Shown one piece after another: positions 1 through 4,995 of a stretch of 7,504 nt of DNA (positions are counted from its first letter, which is position 1; each line of letters begins with the position of its first letter). The notes beneath the pieces are model-generated. The model saw only the letters and a list, made by a program, of their open reading frames with translations. It made no database searches and was not told where the DNA came from. The stretch lies in contig JAKSUU010000046.1 in NCBI GenBank assembly GCA_024408695.1, positions 1 through 7,504 of the forward strand, given 5' to 3'. The DNA comes from Coriobacteriales bacterium. Its GTDB lineage: Bacteria > Actinomycetota > Coriobacteriia > Coriobacteriales > QAMH01. The position numbers were made by a program, and so were the translations under genes.

Positions 1-55
1 AAGGGCCCTGTTACTGTTGCGTTCCGCATCGCAAGGGCCCTGTTACTGTTGCGTT
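1..55. repeat. Two perfect 23-nt direct repeats, 32-bp period
   Basis: Positions 1-23 and 33-55 are identical. Each contains the 8-bp palindrome AGGGCCCT followed by TGTTACTGTTGCGTT. A 9-nt spacer (CCGCATCGC) lies between, giving a 32-bp period. The first copy starts exactly at the window edge, so more copies may lie upstream. The second copy ends in a run of T. The unit is much more GC-rich than the sequence around it. The pentamers TTGCG and CGCAA alternate along it, so neighbouring units can form mutually exclusive hairpins (17-34 or 30-53). The function is unknown. It could be the end of a minisatellite, a dispersed REP-like element or the terminator of an upstream gene. Confidence 0.85.
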
Positions 56-58
56 TTT
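30..58 (+). terminator. Possible weak intrinsic terminator of an upstream gene
   Basis: CGCAA at 30-34 can pair with TTGCG at 49-53 across a 14-nt loop, followed directly by a run of T that resumes after one CC. The stem is only 5 bp, so termination efficiency is doubtful. It would close whatever transcription unit enters from the left. Confidence 0.3.
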
Positions 59-128
59 TCCTATTTTTTTTCATTAATTTTTTAGAATCTTTTTAGAAAT
101 AATTCCTTGTTTTCACTATTTTACTTCC

Positions 129-157
129 TTGAAATTTAAGTTAATGTAGCGTATCCT
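129..157 (+). promoter_or_regulatory. Sigma70-type promoter for the Rpn-like gene
   Basis: A -35 box TTGAAA (129-134) and a -10 box TATCCT (152-157) are separated by exactly 17 nt, with a very AT-rich stretch upstream that could act as an UP element. Transcription would start near 163-165, leaving a leader of about 25 nt before the ATG at 188. That leader holds the purine-rich ribosome binding site AAAGGAAGG (175-183). This promoter could also drive the closely following nnrD. Confidence 0.55.
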
Positions 158-187
158 AATTTTGAAACTTGCTGAAAGGAAGGCTAT

Positions 188-1081
188 ATGGACTACGAAA
201 AAGAAATTAATGTTAACACAAAGGTACAAGACAGTATTTTTTGTGATTTATTTGGTCGCAAAAAGTATATGTTTGAGATGTACCAATGTTTGCATCCAGA
301 AGACACCAAAACTAGAATGGAAGATCTTGTGCAAATCACGCTCAAGCCGATATTTAGCTACGATATTTATAATGATTTAGGTTTTTTGGTTAATGGCAAG
401 CTTATAATTCTTGTTGAGGCCCAAAGCACCTGGTCAGACAATATTGTTGTGAGAATGTTTTTGTATCTTGCTGCGACGCTAGAAAACTATATTAGAAAAA
501 ATAAGATAAATTTATACAGAGGAAAAACAAAATTGCCAAATGCCGAGCTGTATGTTATTTATACAGGTACAAAAAAGGATGTTCCGCAAAGTTTGAGTAT
601 ATCAAAAGATTTTTTTAATGGTCAATATCCTGGTTATGATTTAACTGTTAGAATTATTAGAAGCAGAAACAAAAATGATATTATAATGCAGTATGTAAGC
701 TTTTGCACTATCTTTAAAGATTTTTGCGATAGTTATGATAAAGAAGAAGCTATAAATTTAACGATTAAAACTTGCAAAAATAAAAACATTTTAAAAGATT
801 ATATTGAACAGCATGAAAATGAGGTGAAAAGCGCGATGAGTATAATTTTTGATCAAGAATTTATTACAGAAACTATCATTTATAATGAACGCAAAGAAGC
901 CTATGAAGAAGGCTTGGCAAAAGGTATGGCTGAAGGTATTGAACAAGGTATTGAACAAGGTAAAATAATTAGTGTTATAGATTTGTATAAAAAACAAGCT
1001 GTTAGTTTAAAAGATGCGGCAATACTTTTAGAAGTCTCGGAAAAAGAGTTTTTAGCTCTTGTTGATTCGTCGGCTAAATAA
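188..1081 (+). CDS. Rpn/PD-(D/E)XK nuclease family protein (transposase-like)
   Basis: This 297-residue protein resembles the Rpn/'PD-(D/E)XK nuclease family transposase' group, known for DNA endonuclease activity, RecA-independent recombination and, in E. coli, phage defence. The N-terminal part (about 10-60) contains the FCDLFG start of the nuclease fold. The likely active site is D63 (in NDLGF), then E77-A-Q79 after a hydrophobic strand, with the family-typical STWS and RMFLYLA following. E-x-Q in place of E-x-K is usual in this group. Residues 240-259 form a Gly-periodic tail (G every four residues), and the last 35 or so residues resemble a small helix-turn-helix-like cap. The ATG at 188 is supported by AAAGGAAGG at 175-183. 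The gene looks intact. No terminal inverted repeats or partner transposon genes are visible, so it is probably a stand-alone nuclease rather than an insertion sequence. It is visibly more AT-rich than nnrD downstream, consistent with acquisition by transfer. Confidence 0.85.
   Translation: MDYEKEINVNTKVQDSIFCDLFGRKKYMFEMYQCLHPEDTKTRMEDLVQITLKPIFSYDIYNDLGFLVNGKLIILVEAQSTWSDNIVVRMFLYLAATLENYIRKNKINLYRGKTKLPNAELYVIYTGTKKDVPQSLSISKDFFNGQYPGYDLTVRIIRSRNKNDIIMQYVSFCTIFKDFCDSYDKEEAINLTIKTCKNKNILKDYIEQHENEVKSAMSIIFDQEFITETIIYNERKEAYEEGLAKGMAEGIEQGIEQGKIISVIDLYKKQAVSLKDAAILLEVSEKEFLALVDSSAK
821..826 (+). promoter_or_regulatory. Internal Shine-Dalgarno inside the Rpn-like gene
   Basis: GAGGTG is a strong match to the anti-Shine-Dalgarno sequence and lies 9 nt before the in-frame ATG at 836. 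The same bases encode Glu-Val in the full-length protein, so the match could be chance. It is nevertheless as good as, or better than, the start signals of most genes in this window. Confidence 0.45.
836..1081 (+). CDS. Candidate intragenic short C-terminal Rpn product
   Basis: An in-frame ATG (residue 217 of the Rpn-like protein) would give an 81-residue product. It would hold only the region after the nuclease domain: a helical segment, the Gly-periodic tail and the helix-turn-helix-like cap. It is preceded by GAGGTG at optimal spacing. In E. coli, rpn genes encode short in-frame C-terminal proteins (RpnS) that bind and block the toxic full-length nuclease. The same architecture is inferred here. 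I could not find a convincing dedicated promoter: TTGCAA at 772-777 and TTATAT at 799-804 are 21 nt apart. If real, the product would arise from internal initiation or a cryptic promoter. This entry is nested in, and does not replace, the full-length gene. Confidence 0.35.
   Translation: MSIIFDQEFITETIIYNERKEAYEEGLAKGMAEGIEQGIEQGKIISVIDLYKKQAVSLKDAAILLEVSEKEFLALVDSSAK
911..961 (+). repeat. 12-bp in-frame tandem repeat coding the Gly-periodic tail
   Basis: Successive 12-bp units start at 911, 923, 935 and 947, each beginning with a Gly codon and encoding G-L-A-K, G-M-A-E, G-I-E-Q and G-I-E-Q. The last two units are identical (GGTATTGAACAA), and the next three bases continue the pattern. The identical pair suggests recent slippage or duplication. 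Each unit is four codons, so changes in copy number keep the reading frame and would lengthen or shorten the tail. Confidence 0.8.
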
Positions 1082-1085
1082 ATTT

Positions 1086-2018
1086 ATGCAAAAAGCGAAA
1101 ATTACGAATCATAGTTTTGCTGATAGCATTCCAAAGCTTAGTCTAAACGCATATAAATATAGCCGAGGCCAAGCAATAATTTTAGCTGGCTCAAATGATT
1201 ATTACGGCGCAGCAGTCTTGGCGACACTTGCAAGCGAGCGCACTGGTGCCGGTTACACTAAACTTGTCACACCAAGAAATTGTGGCAAACTTGCAAGCGC
1301 GCACATTATATCTTCGCCAATTATCTTTTTGGAGAATAATGCAAATTATTTTACAAAGGCGGACCTTAAAGTAGTAGAGCAATCTCTTTGCAAAGTCAAC
1401 GCGCTTTTAGTAGGCCCTGGCATAGCTCAACAAAAATGCACAAGAAAATTTTTGGAAAATCTCCTGTTAAACACAAAAATTAAATGCCCAATTGTTTTGG
1501 ATGCCGATGCTTTAAATATCATTGCTAAAATTCCAAAAATTTTGCGTAAGTGTAAAAACAAAAACATTATTATTACACCACACGAAGGCGAGGCGCACCG
1601 CCTTGCGCATTCAATAAAAAAACCAGCTCAAACACTCAAAATGCCTGCCTGCGATAATCAACTTGCTCCTCACGATTACAAGCGTCTAAAATTGGCAGCA
1701 AGACTTGCGCATTATTATAAAGTCACCTGCATTCTTAAAGGTCATCATACTATTATTGCAAATCGCGACTCTTTTTATATAGATACGCTTGCAGATGCGC
1801 GCCTTGCCAAAGCAGGTACAAGCGATGTTTTAGCAGGTATTACAGTTTCTTTGCTTGCACAAGGTCTAAGCACTTTTGATTCAGCGGTTCTTGCAGTTGA
1901 CATCCATTCAAAAGCATCCCAAATCGCTACTAAAAATCAAAGTGAACTTTCGCTAACCCCACTTGACCTTGTTGAAAACATAGGATACGCTATTAAAGAA
2001 ATTCAATTTGAATCTTAA
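1086..2018 (+). CDS. nnrD: ADP/ATP-dependent NAD(P)H-hydrate dehydratase
   Basis: This cytosolic ribokinase-fold repair enzyme uses a nucleotide to dehydrate S-NAD(P)HX back to NAD(P)H. The 310-residue reading shows the family motifs in order: AGSNDYYGA (34-42), GPG (110-112), LDADALN (138-144), TPHEGEAHRL (164-173), LKGHHT (217-222) and AGTSDVLAG (243-251) with the presumed catalytic Asp247. The usual G-T-G-D core reads G-T-S-D here. Only the dehydratase domain is present; the epimerase domain (NnrE) that is often fused N-terminally is missing. I chose the ATG at 1086, five bases after the preceding stop, because its length fits the family. An in-frame TTG at 1059 would overlap the upstream gene and add nine residues. 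Neither start has a strong ribosome binding site, so translation is probably coupled to the Rpn-like gene. Position upstream of alr matches the actinobacterial arrangement. Confidence 0.9.
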   Translation: MQKAKITNHSFADSIPKLSLNAYKYSRGQAIILAGSNDYYGAAVLATLASERTGAGYTKLVTPRNCGKLASAHIISSPIIFLENNANYFTKADLKVVEQSLCKVNALLVGPGIAQQKCTRKFLENLLLNTKIKCPIVLDADALNIIAKIPKILRKCKNKNIIITPHEGEAHRLAHSIKKPAQTLKMPACDNQLAPHDYKRLKLAARLAHYYKVTCILKGHHTIIANRDSFYIDTLADARLAKAGTSDVLAGITVSLLAQGLSTFDSAVLAVDIHSKASQIATKNQSELSLTPLDLVENIGYAIKEIQFES

Positions 2019-2149
2019 TTCTGCGCCCTGCTTAATTTTGTCAGCGTCAAATTTTTCTACATACCAAATTTTTCTACATACCAAATTTTTCTACATACCA
2101 AATTTTGCACCCTACCTAATTTTGCCATCTGCTAAATTTTCTTACGTAC
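2014..2149. repeat. Eight-unit 17-bp degenerate tandem array
   Basis: Eight consecutive 17-bp units start at 2014, 2031, 2048, 2065, 2082, 2099, 2116 and 2133. Units 3-5 are identical (CAAATTTTTCTACATAC). The outer units drift but mostly keep a (C/T)(A/T)AATTTT core followed by a C-rich half. The first unit contains the nnrD stop codon (2016-2018). A 17-bp period is not a multiple of three and no reading frame spans the array, so it is non-coding. It fills most of the space between nnrD and alr, ahead of the alr start. Possible roles are a variable-number tandem repeat, a set of protein binding sites (iteron- or operator-like), or a neutral minisatellite. The sequence alone does not decide between them. 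Confidence 0.85.
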
Positions 2150-2175
2150 ATGCATAAAATTACATTAAAAAATCA

Positions 2176-2204
2176 TTTATTTTTTACAAAGAGTAAAATA
2201 ATAT
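2176..2204 (+). promoter_or_regulatory. Putative alr promoter
   Basis: A good -10 candidate TAATAT (2199-2204) lies 17 nt after a poor -35 match TTTATT (2176-2181). A better -35-like TTTACA (2183-2188) sits too close. The whole of 2150-2215 is extremely AT-rich, so several overlapping -10-like sequences exist and the assignment is tentative. A promoter is expected here because about 215 nt of non-coding DNA separate nnrD from alr. Confidence 0.3.
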
Positions 2205-2218
2205 AGCGTTAATTTTTG

Positions 2219-2227
2219 CAAAAAGGT
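2219..2227 (+). promoter_or_regulatory. alr: Ribosome binding site that sets the alr start
   Basis: AAAAAGGTG lies about 6 nt before an in-frame TTG at 2234. This supports that TTG over the farther upstream in-frame TTG at 2216, which has no purine-rich sequence before it. No in-frame ATG exists ahead of the conserved racemase core. Confidence 0.5.
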
Positions 2228-2233
2228 GCAATT

Positions 2234-3517
2234 TTGACTATTGATAATACAAATTATTTTGGTTCAAATGTAAATATTCCAGATGACTTTGGCAAAAAAA
2301 AGGACAATTTAGGTCAGCCTTTATCTTCGCCTAAATTGAGCCTTGAAAATATTAAATTGCCTTCATCTTATAGTGTTGATACATTAACTCGCGACGCATG
2401 GATTGAAATCGATCTTAATGCTGTATATAATAATATTAAGCGAGCGCAAGCACAATTGCCATATGGCTGCGAAATTATGGCTGTTGTTAAGGCGGATGGC
2501 TACGGTCATGGTGCCATTGAATGTAGCAAAGTTGCACTTCAAGCCGGTTGTACTCGTTTAGCTGTTTCTAATATAGAAGAAGCAGTTGAACTTAGAGATG
2601 CAGGTATCAATGCTCCAATAGTCCTTTTGTCGCAACCACCTGTCGAAACGGTTGAATATCTGCTTGCTTACGACATCACGCCAAGCTATTTTACCGCACA
2701 AATTGCCCTTCAAGCTGCAGACATTGCAGACAAATACGGTAAGGTTCTAAAGTATCATTTAATTGTCGACACAGGCATGAACCGCATTGGACTTCAACCA
2801 AACGAAGCCTGTGACTTTTTACAAAATCTGTCTTTTCATCGGGCTCTAGAGCTAGAAGGTATATTTACTCACTTTGCTACTGCCGATTGCGAAAGCGATT
2901 GGGAATTCAATACACAACTTAGAAAGTTCAATAACTGCTTAGATGAAATTAAACAAATGGGCATAAACCCAGGTATTGTTCATGCTTCAAATTCTGCTGC
3001 TATTTATCGCTATCCACAGGCACATTTTGACATGGTACGCATGGGTGTTACAATGTATGGACTTTACCCCTCAGAAGTTTTCGAAGATAAAATTGACCTT
3101 GAACCCGCAATGTCTATTAAAGCCAAAATCTCTCACATTAAAGAACCAAATGTTGGCGAAGGCGTAAGTTATGGCCTTGAGTATCGTATTGGCAAACACG
3201 TTCAAATTGCAACTCTTCCACTTGGTTATGCCGATGGTTTGCCATTTAAACTTTCAGATAAAATGCTTGTTGCCTGTAACGGCAATTTATATAAGCAGGT
3301 AGGACGCATCTGTATGGACCAGTGTATGTTCGAAGTTTCTTTAGAACATTCACTTACAACTAGACCCGCCCCTTTGCGTGTTGGCGATGAAGTTGTTATT
3401 ATTGGAAAATCTGGCGACAAAACATTAACTTTAGAAACTATGGCACAATCCTGTGGCACTATAAATTACGAGCTTGCATGCAATTTTGGCTTAAGATTGC
3501 CAAAAGTGTTTGTATAA
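2234..3517 (+). CDS. alr: Alanine racemase with N-terminal extension
   Basis: This PLP-dependent enzyme interconverts L- and D-alanine for peptidoglycan synthesis. From the TTG at 2234 it has 427 residues, longer than the usual 360-390. The conserved core starts at about residue 54 (AWIEIDLNAVYNNI). PLP-binding Lys86 lies in VVKADGYGHG, the second catalytic base is Tyr313 in VSYGLEY, and further family marks are HASNSAA (250-256), VRMG (268-271) and MDQ (361-363). In DTGMNRIG (179-186), Arg184 matches the conserved active-site Arg136 of the Geobacillus enzyme. The position of that enzyme's carbamylated Lys129 is Ile177 here. The first 50 or so residues are polar, Asn/Ser/Lys/Pro-rich and show no signal peptide or membrane segment. 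The gene ends in tandem in-frame stops (TAA TAG), three bases before tsaE, so the two are probably co-transcribed and translationally coupled. Confidence 0.95.
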   Translation: MTIDNTNYFGSNVNIPDDFGKKKDNLGQPLSSPKLSLENIKLPSSYSVDTLTRDAWIEIDLNAVYNNIKRAQAQLPYGCEIMAVVKADGYGHGAIECSKVALQAGCTRLAVSNIEEAVELRDAGINAPIVLLSQPPVETVEYLLAYDITPSYFTAQIALQAADIADKYGKVLKYHLIVDTGMNRIGLQPNEACDFLQNLSFHRALELEGIFTHFATADCESDWEFNTQLRKFNNCLDEIKQMGINPGIVHASNSAAIYRYPQAHFDMVRMGVTMYGLYPSEVFEDKIDLEPAMSIKAKISHIKEPNVGEGVSYGLEYRIGKHVQIATLPLGYADGLPFKLSDKMLVACNGNLYKQVGRICMDQCMFEVSLEHSLTTRPAPLRVGDEVVIIGKSGDKTLTLETMAQSCGTINYELACNFGLRLPKVFV

Positions 3518-3520
3518 TAG

Positions 3521-4006
3521 ATGCCTGTAGTCCCCCTGCTTTTTATGTCTAATTATTTCATTTCTAATAGTTCTAACGATAGCATAGAGTTTGGTGAGCG
3601 TCTTGGCGCGCATTTAAAATCTAATGATCTTATTTTGCTTAACGGAGACCTTGGTGCAGGTAAAACGCAAATTACAAAGGGCATTGCTTTGGCATTTGGT
3701 ATTAAACAAGAAATTTCTTCGCCAACTTACCCCATTTTAAATGAATACAAGGGTGGGTCCTTGCCTTTATATCATTGGGATTTTTATAGGCTTGAAAGTT
3801 ACGATGAGCTCGAAGACCTTGACTTTGACTACTTGGTTGAAAGTGGGGGAATTAGCGTTGTTGAATGGGCTCAGCGTTTTAAAGATGAAATTGTTCAAGA
3901 TTTTATTGAGTTTGACATTGAAAAAATTGATGAAAATTCCCGCAAAATAACACTTGTTAGCACAAATGATCGTAGCAATCAAATTAAAGATTCACTTTTT
4001 GCATAG
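3521..4006 (+). CDS. tsaE: tRNA t6A37 biosynthesis ATPase TsaE
   Basis: TsaE is the P-loop ATPase that works with TsaB and TsaD to place threonylcarbamoyl on A37 of ANN-decoding tRNAs. The 161-residue reading has Walker A GDLGAGKT (42-49), SPTY (67-70), the family-specific HWDFYRL (85-91) and VEW (114-116), all in order. The length is normal for the family. The ATG at 3521 follows the tandem alr stops by three bases, favouring coupled translation. The ATG at 3545 gives 153 residues and matches the usual N-terminus better. Neither has a clear Shine-Dalgarno, so the start is uncertain by eight codons. Its partner tsaB does not follow directly, as it usually does in Actinomycetota, but lies about 2.3 kb downstream after two unrelated genes. 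Confidence 0.95.
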   Translation: MPVVPLLFMSNYFISNSSNDSIEFGERLGAHLKSNDLILLNGDLGAGKTQITKGIALAFGIKQEISSPTYPILNEYKGGSLPLYHWDFYRLESYDELEDLDFDYLVESGGISVVEWAQRFKDEIVQDFIEFDIEKIDENSRKITLVSTNDRSNQIKDSLFA

Positions 4007-4024
4007 AGTGAAGAGAATTTATTC

Positions 4025-4042
4025 AAAGCAAGCTTGCTTTTT
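4025..4042 (+). terminator. Weak intrinsic terminator after tsaE
   Basis: AAAGCAAGCTTGCTTT (4025-4040) is a perfect palindrome. It can fold as a 6-bp stem with a 4-nt loop and leads into a run of five T (4038-4042). The stem is short and AT-rich, so it may only attenuate readthrough. Its place, 18 nt after the tsaE stop and before a new promoter-like sequence, fits the end of the alr-tsaE unit. A second small hairpin, AAGTT-TGA-AACTT (4066-4078), follows. Confidence 0.4.
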
Positions 4043-4080
4043 ACCATCAAAAAACTTAGCAATCCAAGTTTGAAACTTAC

Positions 4081-4109
4081 ATTTTTCTTAAAATCAAGTT
4101 ATCTATAAT
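4081..4109 (+). promoter_or_regulatory. Putative promoter of the J-protein/adaptor/tsaB unit
   Basis: A perfect -10 hexamer TATAAT lies at 4104-4109. The -35 region 17 nt upstream (4081-4086, ATTTTT) is a poor match, and a good TTGAAA at 4070-4075 is too far away (28 nt). Transcription would begin near 4116, giving an AU-rich leader of about 47 nt. No clear Shine-Dalgarno precedes the ATG at 4163. The interval 4007-4162 holds no recognisable gene. Confidence 0.4.
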
Positions 4110-4162
4110 ATATAAGTTAAAAATTAGTTATTATTATATATATGAATAATTAGACGTTTTTT

Positions 4163-4984
4163 ATGGCAGAAACAAATCCATATAAAATACTGGGCTTAAG
4201 TGATAACGCAAGCAAAGATGAGGCTACAAAGGCCTATAGAAAGCTTGCAAAAAAATATCATCCAGATCTTAATCCAGGTGACGATAATGCAGCTAAGAAG
4301 ATGGCAGAAGTCAATGCTGCATACGATGCCATTATGAACGATGAACCCTATGGACCAAAAGCTCGCCAAAATCCTTATACTGGCTATCCGCCACAAAACC
4401 CTTATGGTGGTGCGGGATACGTTGATCCCTTTGAAGAGATGTTTAGGCAAGCTCAAAGGCAAAGTCAGCAGCAATCTGCTCAAGGACAAGGCCAACCAAC
4501 TTATAGGCGAACTACAGTTTCACCTGCTAATGGCTGTTTGCGTGTAATTATAATTATTTTAGCTGTTAATCTTTTGTTTACTTTATTTCTTGGTAGGGGA
4601 TGTTTTTCTCCTTTTGCAACACGACAAGCACAACAGCAAACTAATCCTTACAGTCAATCTCAACCATACGACAATAACAACCAAAACGGAAATGGTTCTG
4701 GCAGCTCAAAAGGTCAAAACGATTCCGACAGTTCTAATGGTTCAAACGATTCTACCGATACAGACAGTTCTAGTAGCTCACGAGGCCAAGGACAATCAGA
4801 AGGCAATTCTTCCTCTAGTCCTTCAGCAAATCCAAGTAGCAAAAGAACTAATACGGTTAGTGTGGTTTTTTCAAATTTTGCAAACAATTTTATTTCATTA
4901 GACACTAGCAACATTTTTGTTGATAATAAATTTATAGAAGATCATAATTTTAGTTATAGATTTTCTTTTTCTGGTAATTCTTAG
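4163..4984 (+). CDS. Membrane-anchored J-domain protein
   Basis: This 273-residue protein has an N-terminal J domain (about 5-60) with helix II ATKAYRKLAKKY and an intact HPD triad at 33-35, so it should stimulate a DnaK-type Hsp70. It lacks the zinc-finger and substrate-binding regions of true DnaJ. A Pro/Tyr/Gly- and then Gln-rich stretch (62-115) leads to one hydrophobic segment (about 125-143, rich in I, L, V and F). Next comes a low-complexity Ser/Asn/Gly/Gln/Asp-rich region (about 155-228) and a final polar/aromatic segment (230-273). The likely topology puts the J domain in the cytoplasm and the low-complexity part outside; this is inferred. The start lacks a clear ribosome binding site. 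The stop overlaps the AGGG that probably serves the next gene, so the two are one unit. The C-terminal part resembles no family I recognise. Confidence 0.85.
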   Translation: MAETNPYKILGLSDNASKDEATKAYRKLAKKYHPDLNPGDDNAAKKMAEVNAAYDAIMNDEPYGPKARQNPYTGYPPQNPYGGAGYVDPFEEMFRQAQRQSQQQSAQGQGQPTYRRTTVSPANGCLRVIIIILAVNLLFTLFLGRGCFSPFATRQAQQQTNPYSQSQPYDNNNQNGNGSGSSKGQNDSDSSNGSNDSTDTDSSSSSRGQGQSEGNSSSSPSANPSSKRTNTVSVVFSNFANNFISLDTSNIFVDNKFIEDHNFSYRFSFSGNS

Positions 4985-4995
4985 GGTTAATTATA

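Noticed and set aside
1..55. CRISPR array
   Set aside because: Only two repeats are visible and the spacer is 9 nt, far too short. No cas genes are nearby.
791..997. Antisense gene within the Rpn-like gene
   Set aside because: The minus-strand open frame is Phe/Ile/Asn-rich, as expected from the complement of AT-rich coding DNA, and has no start signal or known motif.
188..1081. Insertion sequence carrying a transposase
   Set aside because: The product belongs to a group often labelled transposase, but I see no terminal inverted repeats or target-site duplication around it.
1059..1085. TTG at 1059 as the nnrD start
   Set aside because: It overlaps the preceding gene by 23 nt and adds residues not expected in the family. 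The ATG at 1086 is simpler, though the TTG cannot be fully excluded.
2014..2149. Plasmid-type iteron origin
   Set aside because: The unit size fits iterons, but there is no replication initiator gene nearby and the surroundings are chromosomal housekeeping genes.
4590..4901. Second gene overlapping the low-complexity part of the J-protein
   Set aside because: The + strand open frame is a shifted reading of Ser/Asn-rich codons, with no motif or ribosome binding site.
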